Part shown: piece after piece, positions 20,979 through 31,219 of the stretch
How the letters are laid out: each line of letters starts with the position of its first letter
How positions within the stretch are numbered: position 1 is the first letter of the stretch
DNA from: Balaenoptera acutorostrata
Taxonomy: Eukaryota > Chordata > Mammalia > Artiodactyla > Balaenopteridae
Direction of reading: 5' to 3'
Length of the DNA stretch: 64,000 nt
Assembly: GCF_949987535.1 (NCBI RefSeq)
Contig: NC_080064.1
Span: forward strand, 42,923,937 to 42,987,936
Translations under genes and position numbers: made by a program
Notes under the pieces: model-generated
The model's database searches: none
What the model saw: only the letters and a program-made list of their open reading frames with translations
Told to the model about the DNA's origin: nothing

Positions 20979-21385
20979 GTGTGAGTTAACGACCTGGAAC
21001 CCATTTTCGCCCGTATTTTCTTTTGCTCCCTTTCTTTGGCAACCACTGGGCTTTAGAATTTTGGAGTCGACTCCCCTCTCTGACCTAGAGTTCCTGAAAG
21101 AGCCTGTGCTTTAGTTGACTCCTCTGGTTTGTGATGAGGAGCCCCTTGCCATGTTTGTAAGGGAAAGGTGAGAATATTCTTAAAATGATAAGCAAAGTGC
21201 TAACTCTAAATTTAAAGAGTTGCCCTATTCTGGCCGTTCCAGAATGGTCTTTGGAATAGTGAGATAACCCTCTTTTCCTCTTCCTTACATCTGAACACTC
21301 TCTGGAAAGAAGCTAGTTTCCTACCACGTGCTAATTAAAGTGGTGGTCAAGAACCTCTCCTTCATGTGTGACCTTACTTTTGCAG

Positions 21386-21442
21386 GGGCTGTAATGGAAA
21401 TGAAGTGTAAACTTTCAGGGTATAAAGTAATATCTATGACTG
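21386..21442 (+). other. Candidate second exon (plus strand)
   Basis: An acceptor (CCTTACTTTTGCAG, AG at 21384-21385) is followed by sequence that stays in frame with the ATG of the candidate first exon: the joined codons read MAGAVMEMKCKLSGYK. The frame meets a stop at about 21460, so a donor must lie before it; GTATAA near 21420 or GTAATA near 21427 are possible. The end given here is only approximate. I do not recognise the protein. Confidence 0.2.
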
Positions 21443-21485
21443 ACTTATTCCGAAATTAAAGTTTGCTGACCCTTAGGACATGATA

Positions 21486-21945
21486 CAAGGTATACCTCTG
21501 AGATATTGCAGGTTCAGTTTCAGACCAGTGCCATAAGTGAATATGGCAATAAAGTGAGTAACATGAATTTTTTGGTTTCCCAGTGCATATAAAAGCTGTG
21601 TTTACACTATGCTGTAGTCTGTTAAGTGTGCAATAGCATTATGTCTAAGAAAACAATGTACATAACCTAATTAAAAAATACTTTATTGCTAAAAACGCTG
21701 GACTTCCCTGGTGGTCCAGTGGTTAAGAATCCATGCTTCCACGGCAGGGGGCACAGGTCTGATCCCTGGTTGGGGGGCTAGGATCCCACGTGCTGTGCGG
21801 TGTGGCCAAAATAAAATAAAATAAAATAAAAATAAAACAGCTTTAAAAATGCTGACCATCACCTGACAATGCAGGGTTGCTACAAACCTTCAATTTGTAA
21901 AAAAAGTGCAGTATCTGTGAAGCACAATAAAATGGGGTATGCCTG
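21486..21945. mobile_element. Tigger1-type mariner relic, internally deleted
   Basis: Ends match Tigger1 terminal inverted repeats: CAAGGTATACCTC at the left and GGGGTATGCCTG at the right, flanked by TA on both sides (21484-21485 and 21946-21947). Inside, GAGATATTGCAGGTTCAGTT, TTTGGTTTCCCAGTGCATAT and TACTTTATTGCTAAAAA match the left end, and GGGTTGCTACAAACCTTCAA matches the right end. The transposase region (about 2 kb) is absent, so this is a MITE-like derivative. A SINE interrupts it. Confidence 0.9.
21700..21843 (+). mobile_element. CHR-type SINE (short form)
   Basis: Begins GGACTTCCCTGGTGGTCCAG and ends in AAATA repeats. Target duplication TAAAAACGCT (21690-21699) and TAAAAATGCT (21844-21853), inside the Tigger1 copy. 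Confidence 0.94.
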
Positions 21946-21947
21946 TA

Positions 21948-22714
21948 TAGCATAGAAAATGAAAAAAGCAACTAATTCTACTTGAATATATTTTTCATTA
22001 TTATAATCCATCAAATATGGTTTTCAAAATGTAGTTCATTTTATTCACTGTCAAGAATGTGTATTCAAAACTAATATTCTACTCTTGAACTTTTATAGCC
22101 CCACTCTTCTCTGAGTTTATGCCACATATAAATTTACTTGTGGGCCTGTCCAGCAGGAAAAAGAAAGTTCAAAACAAGTTAGAAGGGGATATAAATATTG
22201 TAGAGTGTGGGTTATATAGAGTCAGATGGACTTACACTCACTATTTATTAGCTATGTATGAACTTAACCAACTTCTTTATCTTAAGTTGGGTTCTCCTAC
22301 AACTAAGACCCTGAGATAAGGATCAGGGTACTAATTCCCTTCCCTCAGTGGTTGAGGGTTACTCTTGGGATTGTTAATTCTCTGGTACTTTCCTAGGCAG
22401 CCTTCCTTTGAGTAGCATGTGCCTGCTGCTAGAGAAAACCCTCAGGCAGAAAGACAAATGGTTGAGATAGGAAGCCATTGGCATAGCCTTAATGGAAATT
22501 GACATATGAAGCTGCAGGTAGCCTCCAGGGTGGCACAGGGGGATATGAGCTGGGCACTGACGATGTCTGAAACATTCATTAAGCCTTAATTTCTTTCTCT
22601 GTAATCTAGAGATAATAATTAGAGATTATAAGTAGAGTGATGTTAAGACTCTAGATCATAAAAAATACTTTAAAATTTTGAATATGTTAATATAATAATG
22701 TTGTATCATAATAA
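21948..22714. other. Mostly unassigned, with a possible split MIR
   Basis: No gene seen. Pieces at about 22205-22285 (GTCAGATGGACTTACACTC, TTAACCAACTTCTTTATC) and 22580-22625 (TAATTTCTTTCTCTGTAATC) look like the two parts of one plus-strand MIR. The roughly 300 bases between them would then be a later insert that I cannot name. Confidence 0.35.
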
Positions 22715-23049
22715 TTAGGCACATCTTTTTAAGATTTTACTTATTTATTTATTTTATATAGCAGGTTCTTATTAGTCATCCATTTTATACACATCAGTGT
22801 ATACATGTCAATCCCAATCGCCCAATTCATCACCCCCCCACCCCCACCCCCACCCCCCCATGGCTTTCTCCCCTTGGTGTCCATACGTTTGTTCTCTACA
22901 GCTGTGTCTCAATTTCTGCCCTGCAAACCGGTTCATCTGTACCATTTTTCTAGGTTGCACATATATGCGTTAATATACGATATTTGTTTTTCTCTTTCTG
23001 ACTTACTTCACTCGGTATGACAGTCTAGATCCATCAACATCTCAACAAA

Positions 23050-26000
23050 TTACCCAATTTCGTTCCTTTTAATGGCTGAGTAATATTCCATTGTATATAT
23101 GTACCACAACTTCTTTATCCGTTCATCTGTCGATGGGCATTTAGGTTGCTTCCATGACCTGGCTATTGTAAATAGTGCCGCAATGAACATTGGGATGCAT
23201 GTGTCTTTTTCAATTATCGTTTTCTCTGGGTATATGCCCAGTAGTGGGATTGCTGGATCATATGGTAATTCTATTTTTAGTTTTTTAAGGAACCTCCATA
23301 CCGTTCCCCTTAGTGGGTGTATCAGTTTACATTCCCACCAACAGTGCAAGAGGGTTCCCTTTTCTCCACACCCTCTCCAGCATTTGGTGGATTTTCTGAT
23401 GTTGCCCATCCTAACTAGTGTGAGGTGATACCTCATTGTAGTTTTGATTTGCATTTCTCTAATAATTAGTGATGTTGAGCAACTTTTCATGTGCTTCTTG
23501 GCCATTTGTATGTCTTCTTTGGAGAAGTGTCTATTTAGGTCTTCTGCCCATTTTTGGATTGGGTTGTTTGTTTTTTTTAATATTGACCTGCATGAGCTGT
23601 TTATATATTTTGGAGATTAATCCTTTGTCCGTTGATTCATTTGCAAATATTTTCTCCAATTCTGAGGGTTGTCTTTCATCTTGTTTATGGTTTCCTTTGC
23701 TGTGCAAAAGCTTTGAAGTTTCATTAGGTCCCATTTGTTTATTTTTGTTTTTATTTCCATTACTCTAGGAGGTGGGTCAAAAAAGATCTTGCTGTGATTT
23801 ATGTCAAAGAGTGTTCTTCCTATGTTTTCCTCTAAGAGTTTTATAGTGTCCAGTCTTACATTTAGGTCTCGAATCCATTTTGAGTTTATTTTTGTGTATG
23901 GTGTTAGGGAGTGTTCTAATTTCATTCTTTTACATGTAGCTGTCCAGTTTTCCCAGCGACACTTATTGAAGAGACTGTCTTTTCTCCATTGTATATCCTT
24001 ACCTCCTTTGTCATAGATTAGTTGACCATAGGTACATGGGTTTACCTCTGGGCTTTCTATCTTGTTCCATTGATCTATGTTTCTGTTTTTGTGCCAGTAC
24101 CATATTGTCTTGATTACTGTAGCTTTGTAGTATAGTCTGAAGTTAGGGAGTCTGATTCCTCAACTTCCATTTTTTCCCCTCAAGACTGCTTTGGCTAGTC
24201 CGGGTCTTTTGTGTCTCCATACAAATTTTAAGATTTTGTGTTCCAGTTCCATAAAAAATGCCATTGGTAATTTGATAGGGATTGCATTGAATCTGTAGAT
24301 TGCTTTGGGTAGTAGAGTCATTTTCACAATATTGATTCTTCCAATCCAAGAGCATGGCATATCTCTCCATCTGTTGGTATCATCTTTAATTTTTTACAGC
24401 AGTTTCTTATAGTTTTCTGCATACAGGTTTTTTGTCTCCCTAGGTAGGTTTATTCCTAGGTATTTTATTCTTTTTCTTGCGATGGTAAATGAGAGTATTT
24501 CCTTAATTTCTCTTTCAGATTTTTCATCATGATTTCTGTGCATTGATTTTGTATCCTGCAACTTTACCAAATTCATTGATTAGCTCTAGTAGTTTTCTGG
24601 TGGCGTCTTTAGGATTCTCTATGTATAGTATCATGTCATCTGCAAACAGTGACAATTTTACTTCTTCTTTTCCAATTTGCATTCCTTTTATTTCTTTTTC
24701 TTCTCTGATTGCCGTGGCTAGGACTTCCAAAACTATGTTGAATAATAGTGGTGAGAGTGGACAACCTTGTCTTGTTCCTGATCTTAGAGGAAATGCTTTC
24801 AGTTTTTCACCATTGAGAATGATGTTTGCTGTCGGTTTGTTGTATATGGCCTTTATTATGTTGAGGTAGGTTCCCTCTATGCCCACTTTCTGGAGAGTTT
24901 TTATCATAAATCGGTGTTGAATTTTGTCAAAAGTTTTTTCTGCATGTATTGAGATGATCATATAGTTTTTCTTCTTCAATTTATTAATATGGTGTATCAC
25001 ATTGATTGATTTGCATATATTGAAGAATCCTTGCATCCCTGGGATAAATTCCACTTGATCATGGTGTATGATTCTTTTAATGTGTTGTTGGATTCTGCTT
25101 GCTAGTATTTTGTTGAGGATTTTTGTATCTATATTCATCAGTGATATTGGTCTGTAATTTTATTTTTTTGTAGTATCTTTGTCTGGTTTTGGTATCAGGG
25201 TCATGGTGGCCTCATAGAATGAGTTTGGGAGTGTTCCTTCCTCTGCAATTTTTTGGAAGAGTTTGAGAAGGATAGGTGTTAGCTCTTCTCTAAATGTTTG
25301 ATAGAATTCACCTGTGAAGCCATCTGGTCCTGGACTTTTATTTGTTGGAAGATTTTTAATCACAGTTTCAATTTCAGTGCTTGTGATCGGTCTGTTCATA
25401 TTTTCTGTTTCTTCCTGGTTCAGTCTTGGAAGGTTGTGCATTTCTAAGAATTTGTCCATTTCTTCCTGGTTGTCCATTTTATTGGCATAAAGTTGCTTGT
25501 AGTAGTCTCTTAGGATGCTTTGTATTTCTGCGGTGTCTGTTGTAACTTCTCCTTTTTCATTTCTAATTTTATTGATTTGAGTCCTCTCCCTCTTTTTCTT
25601 GATGAGTCTGGTTAACAGTTTATCAATTTTGTTTATCTTCTCAAAGAACCAGCTTTTAGTTTTATTGATCTTTGCTATTGTTTTCTTTGTTTCTATTTCA
25701 TTTATTTCTGCTCTGATCTGTATAATTTCTTTCCTTCTGCTAACTTTGGGTTTTGTTTGTTCTTCTTTCTCTAGTTCCTTTAGGTGTAAGGTTAGATTGT
25801 TTATTTGAGATTTTTCTTGTTTCTTGTGGTAGGCTTGTATAGCTATAAACTTCCCTCTTAGAACTGCTTTTGCTGCATCCCATAGGTTTTGGTTCATCGT
25901 GTTTTCATTGTCATTTGTCTCTAGGTATTTTTTGATTTCCTCTTTGATTTCTTCAGTGATCTCTTGGTTATTTAATAACGTATTGTTTAGCCTCCATGTC

Positions 26001-26741
26001 TTTGTGTTTTTTACGTTTTTTTCCCCTATAATTCATTTCTAATCTCATAGTGTTGTGGTCAGAAAAGATGCTTGATATGATTTCAATTTTCTTAAATTTA
26101 CCGTGGCTTGATTTGTGACCCAAGATGCGATCTATCCTGGAGAATGTTCCGTGCGCACTTGAGAAGAAAGTGTAATCTGCTGTTTTTGAATGGAATGTCC
26201 TATAAATATCAATTAAATCTATCTGGTCTATTGTGTCATTTAAAGCTTCTGTTTCCTTATTTATTTTCATTTTGGATGATACGTACCTTGGTGTAAGTGA
26301 GGTGTTAAAATCCCCCACTATTATTGTGTTACTGTCAATTTCCTCTTTTATAGCTGTTAGCAGTTGCCTTATGTATTGAGGTGCTCCTATGTTGGGTGCA
26401 TATATTTTTATAATTGTTATATCTTCTTCTTGGATTGATCCCTTGATCATTATGTAGTGTCCTTCCTTGTCTCTTGTAACATTCTTTATTTTGAAGTCTA
26501 TTTTATCCGATATGAGTGTTGCTACTCCAGCTTTCTTTTGATTTCCATTTGCATGGAATACCTTTTTCCATCCCCTCACTTTCAGTTTGTATGTGTCCCT
26601 AGGTCTGAAGTGGGACTCTTGTAGACAGCATATATATGGGTCTTGTTTTTGTATCCATTCAGCAAGCCTGTGTCTTTTGATTGGAGCATTTAATCCATTC
26701 ACGTTTAAGGTAATTATTGATATGTATGTTCCTATGACCAT
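23050..26741 (-). pseudogene. L1-E ORF2, broken
   Basis: Endonuclease at 26741-25968 (257 codons): MVIGTYISIITLNVNGLN with N15, then E42 of QESH (QETH in other copies), VGDFNTSL and SSAHGTFSRIDRILGHK. The next open pieces are the linker and fingers at 25897-25160 (245 codons, [13 protein letters not shown]), and palm motifs at 25138-24527 (203 codons, [12 protein letters not shown] in motif [15 protein letters not shown] and [15 protein letters not shown]). The C-terminal Cys-rich region is at 23505-23050 ([18 protein letters not shown]), ending AIKRNEIG. The motif A text reads IHAEK where related copies have IDAEK, so a catalytic Asp is lost. At least seven breaks. Confidence 0.9.
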
Positions 26742-26799
26742 TTTCTTAATTGTTTTGGGTTTGTTTTTGTAGGTCCTTTTCTTCTCTTGTGTTTCCCAC

Positions 26800-27703
26800 T
26801 TAGAGAAGTTCCTTTAGCATTTGTTGTAGAGCTGGTTTGGTGTTGCTGAATTCTCTTAGCTTTTGCTTGTCTGTAAAGCTTTTGATTTCTCCATCGAATC
26901 TGAATGAGATCCTTGCCAGGTAGAGTAATCTTGGTTGTAGGTTCTTCCCTTTCATCACTTTAAGTATATTATGCCACTCCCTTCTGGCTTGTAGAGTTTC
27001 TGCTGAGAAATCAGCTGTTAACCTTATGGGAGTTCCCTTGTATGTTATTGTCATTTTTCCCTTGCTGCTTTCAATAATTTTTCTTTGTCTTTAATTTTTG
27101 CCAATTTGTTTACTGTGTTTTGGCATGTTTCTCCTTGGGTTTATCCTGTATGGGACTCACTGCACTTCCTGGACTTGGGTGGCTACTTCCTTTCCCATGT
27201 TAGGGAGGTTTTTGACTATAATCTCTTCAAATATTTTCTCTGGTCCTTTCTCTCTCTCTTCTCTTTCTGGGACCCCTTTAATGTGAATGTTGTTGCGTTT
27301 AATGTTGTCCCAGAGGTCTCTTAGGGTGTCTTCATTTCTTTTCATTCTTTTTTCTTTATTCTGTTCTGCAGCAGTGAATTCCACCATTCTGTCTTCCAGG
27401 TCACTTATCCGTTCTTCTGCCTCAGGTATTCTGCTATTGATTCCTTCTAGTGTATTTTTCATTTCAGTTATTGTGTTGTTCATCTCTGTTTGTTTGTTCT
27501 TTAATTCCTCTAGGTCTTTGTTAAACATTTCTTGCATCTTCTGAATCTTTGCCTCCATTTTTTTTCCTGAGGTCCTGGATCATCTTCACTATCATTATTC
27601 TGAATTCTTTTTCTGGAAGGTTGCCTATCTCCACTTCATTTAGTTGTTTTTCTGGGGTTTTATCTTGTTCCTTCATCTGGTACATAGCCCTCTGCCTTTT
27701 CAT
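26800..27703 (-). pseudogene. L1-E ORF1, broken
   Basis: N-terminal piece at 27703-27521 (LPEKEFRIMIVKMIQDL), coiled coil at 27558-27157 (133 codons, IPEAEERISDLEDRMVEFTA) and C-terminal piece at 27054-26800 (LTADFSAETLQARREWH, SFTDKQKLREFSN). Frame changes lie near 27550 and between 27157 and 27054. In intact L1 this protein coats the RNA as a trimer. Confidence 0.88.
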
Positions 27704-27809
27704 CTTGTCTATCTTTCTGTGACTGTGGTTTTTGTTCCACAGGCTGCAGGATTGTACTTCTTGCTTCTGCTGTCTGCCCTCTGGCGTCTTTTTCAGATTT
27801 TAAGCACAC

Positions 27810-28159
27810 ATTAATATTTGTGGTGTCACTCTATTTGTGGAACACATTCCCATTTCTTCTAGTCTACTTCTATTCACACTTATAGGAGTCACACATTACC
27901 TGGAAGATGTTCCTAAACCTGATTCCTTAATACCCTACTCCTCCCCCTAGAATGATTTGTCTCCCCACTAGACCATAGTGAGAACAAAGACCATGTAATT
28001 TATACTTCAACAAAAATGTATGAAACACTGTGACAAACTGGAGAACATAAAGACCAAAATGAAAGCCCCACTCTCAGGATTTTACAATTCAGGCTGGGTA
28101 TAAACAAAAACTTCAACAACTAAAGTACATCATGATACTCAGATAAAGGCAAATGCAAG
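27810..28159. other. Unassigned
   Basis: No gene or repeat recognised with confidence. Bases near 27900-28080 have an L2-like feel but cannot be placed. Confidence 0.3.
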
Positions 28160-29960
28160 GTTTTAAAGAAGCAAATAGGAGGAGTTAATTCACCCTGTCT
28201 TTGAAAGTCAGAGCTTCAGAAGGAAATTACTTCAGCTTACAGTTAATGAATAAATAGAATTTAGTCTGGAAGCATACAAACCAGACTGTTAATAACAGTT
28301 ACCTGTGGAGTGGGAAGTGTGTGTGTGTAATTTGGAGGAGACAGGGCAAGATAAAGAAATACTTAACTTTTTACTCTGTATATTTTTGTGTTGTGTGAAT
28401 CCTTTATACAGAATGTGTACTCATCATTCTCTTGTGTAATTAAAGAAAAAAACATTAGATTGATTGAAGGGATACCAGAGAGGAAACAGCGAAGGCAGAG
28501 ACTTTAGCTCAGGAGACTGCATCATATTCAGGGAGGTACATGTATCATAGTATGGCTGTTGCATAATGAGCCTAAAGGAAAGTGTCAGGAAATCAAATCA
28601 GAGAGTTAGATTTGGGCTAAACCAGATTTGTAGGCTATTGTAGCAGTCAAATGGAAAAGCATGAGAGCATAAAGTAACAAAAGTGAGAGAAGGAGGAGTG
28701 GAGGATACCAGAGATAGAGGTAAAAGGTACATAATTTGGTGCATAGATAATAGAAGGTAAATGAGCACCTATCTCAACTGAGTTCTATGAGAGAATTAAT
28801 CCCTTGTGCCCTAAGGTATCTATTATATGCAATGAATTAATTTCCTATGCATCTGGAATAGTATTAATTATGTACTGATCCTTGGAAAAATTGAGAAAAT
28901 AGTCACTTAAATAATTTTCTGTGCTCAGATAAAGAACATGGATTGAGAAAGACCTTGGTAATTGTGTGGAAGATGGTTGCTTATTATTGGCTAAAATGTG
29001 TCCTATATGTGAAGAAGTAAATTTGAGTTCAGTTTTCAATGCATTGAATTTGAGGTGTTTATGGGACATTTAGGAGGAGAGATGTGATAGTTGAGTAAAA
29101 AATTCTGGAGCTTGTACTAGATATCTAAACTGGAAAGAAAGTGTAATAAGTCTTCAACATATAAGTATTATAGTTAAAGCCATAGATTCAGTTGGATCAC
29201 CCAACTAATGTGAGAAAAAACACAAAGATTTAAAATAGAATCTTAGGGAACTATGACATTTGGGAGATAGGCATTAGAAGATGAGCCTGACAAGAAGACT
29301 AAAGCAAGAACTGGAAACCTGAAGAAAATTATGGCATAGAAGTCAAGGAAGAGAAGGATTACAAGAATGATGGAACAGTCAACAGTGTCATTACTGCAGA
29401 AATGTGTCCATTGGTCATGGTAATATAGAGATCAGCGTTGACCTTAGTGAGAGCAGCTTTGGAAGAACTGTATGGGCAAAAGTAATATTAGAGTGAGTTG
29501 GGAGGTGAGAAAGCCGAGTAGTGAGAGTGAACATCTCTTCCAAGATTCTTGGTTATGAAGAATGATAAAGGTTTTATTTGTCTTGAAGATGGAAGGGACT
29601 TGTATAGTACATTTATATGTTAAGGGAAAAGATCAATAGAGGGGTAGCAAAGGAATAGTACAGAAGGAAGAGAGAAGTGACGATTAATGATTTCTGAGCT
29701 CAGGTGGAACCTTAAGTCATAGATAGAAGGAGGAGTCTCCACTGAGCCTGGAAAGAATGAGATAAAGATGAGTACTGATGCAGATTAATTTATTATAAGT
29801 GGTATGGAAGAAATGAAAGGAGTTTCAGCCTAATGGTTCCTATTTTCTCTATGAAATAGGAAATTAGATCATCTGTTGGGGTAGTGTGAGGAAGCAATTA
29901 AATGAGAATTTGAATAAAGAGCTGAAATTTTGGAAGAGGTACTGAAAAGAATGAGGAAAA
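28160..29960 (-). mobile_element. Antisense L2 LINE with reverse-transcriptase relic
   Basis: Minus-strand sequence resembles the L2 (CR1-clade) reverse transcriptase. The clearest part is 28845-29069, where MSHKHLKFNALKTELKF matches the conserved segment after the YADD box. Further along, plus-strand words such as GGCTGTTGCATAATGAGCCT (28553-28572) and CAACAGTGTCATTACTGCAG correspond to other L2 blocks in reverse. Highly diverged with no long frame. Ends are approximate. Confidence 0.6.
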
Positions 29961-29996
29961 GGAACTAAGATTTATCAAAAGTCTAATATGATAGCC

Positions 29997-30720
29997 TGTA
30001 TGGTAAATGCTTTATATACATTATTGCATTTAATTCTAACAATCATCATTATATATATCATATCAAGAGAGGCTCATTTCAACAGTGTATGTGAAAGTGC
30101 TTTGTACATTGTAAAGTCCTAGATAAATGTAAGGTATAATTGCAATAGTAGTAATGAATTCAAGGCACTTTTATTATAACCTTGTCAATAGTTATGGCAT
30201 TTTTATCCCAAATATGGGTATATCATGCTCTGTGTAATAAAAGGTTTTCTGAAAACAATTTTTTTATACATATACTCAAGGATGCTTGCTCATTGCTTTG
30301 TTTTTTTTTTTTTAATTTTTATTTATTTATTTATTTATTTTTGGCTGTGTTGGGTCTTCGTTTCTGTGCGAGGGCTTCCTCTAGTTGCAGCGAGCGGGGG
30401 CCACTCTTCATCGTGGTGCGCGGGCCTCTCACTATCGCGGCCTCTCTTGTTGCGGAGCACAGGCTCCAGACACGCAGGCTCAGTAGTTGTGGCGCACGGG
30501 CTTAGTTGCTCCGCGGCATGTGGGATCTTCCCAGACCAGGGCTTGAACCCATGTCCCCTGCATTAGCAGGCAGATTCTCAACCACTGCGCCACCAGGGAA
30601 GCCCCTGAAAAATGTTTAAAAAAGAAAGAGGCTCATCTTTTACAGATAGTAAATAACAGTCAGAATTTGAACCCAGAGTTTTTCTGGCTTCAGATCCTGT
30701 GACAGATACACTTCTAGGGT
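29997..30720 (-). mobile_element. MIR SINE, antisense, split
   Basis: The pieces at about 29997-30062 (AATGCTTTATATACATTATT, GCATTTAATTCTAACAATC) and 30625-30720 (GAGGCTCATCTTTTACAGAT, GAATTTGAACCCAGAG) look like two parts of an antisense MIR. The middle, 30063-30624, holds unassigned sequence and a CHR SINE. Confidence 0.5.
30301..30604 (-). mobile_element. CHR-2-type SINE (long form), antisense
   Basis: Read in reverse it starts GGGCTTCCCTGGTGGCGCAG, has the tRNA-like head, the repeated body and an A-rich tail (poly-T at 30301-30313 followed by ATTT repeats). It looks little diverged. Target duplication not clear. Confidence 0.93.
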
Positions 30721-31024
30721 TTAACAAAACCCAAGGGAGTGCAGTTAGACTTGTGGACTACGGGGTCTTATATTGGACAGGGAAAGAAGTAGGACTGGAA
30801 GTAAAGCCAAGGAGTGGTAATACATTTGGGGAAAATGATAAGATCAGGGTTTGGAAATATCAATGAAGTAAAATTAAAATTACAGTGGTATTAAGCAAGT
30901 AAAGGCTGAGATAATGATCAGAGAAAAGCGTATTATGGCCAAAGAGTAGAATATAGGAGTTAAAATTTCAGAGGTGAAGCAGTTTGGGACTGAGCTGGGA
31001 TGGAGGTGGAGGAGGGCATGGAGA
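30721..31024. other. Unassigned, nothing recognised
   Basis: About 300 bases of purine-rich sequence with no reading frame or repeat that I can identify. Confidence 0.3.
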
Positions 31025-31190
31025 ATGATTATAGCTAGCATTTATTAAGCTTTTAGAATGCTAGATACTGTAGTAAGCACTTTATATGCATTATCTTATT
31101 CTCACAATCCTTAATGAGGTAAATACTATCATTATTTCCATTTGATAGATGAGGTGATGTTGATTGTTACTTTCCTAAATTAAGCTCATG
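31025..31190 (-). mobile_element. MIR SINE, antisense
   Basis: Typical antisense MIR text: TAGCTAGCATTTATTAAGC, GTAAGCACTTTATATGCATT, ATCTTATTCTCACAATCC and TTGATAGATGAGGTGATG. Confidence 0.72.
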
Positions 31191-31219
31191 GAATCAGATT
31201 TTATAAGGCAGCTTCATTT

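Larger units (their letters stand above)
22725..27799 (-). mobile_element. L1-E: long L1, 5'-truncated in its 5' UTR
   Basis: About 5.1 kb, minus strand. The 3' UTR is at the left (22725-23050, with a C-rich run CACCCCCCCACCCCCACCCC), ORF2 at about 23050-26741, ORF1 at about 26800-27703, and a short 5' UTR piece ends near 27799. Flanks TTAGGCACAT (22715-22724) and TTAAGCACAC (27800-27809) may be a worn target duplication. It belongs to the same general type as L1-D, G and J. Confidence 0.87.

Noticed and set aside
20609..21046. 145-codon Arg-rich minus-strand frame across the CpG block
   Set aside because: Its composition follows the CpG-rich promoter-like DNA, and it overlaps the likely transcription starts of both candidate exons.
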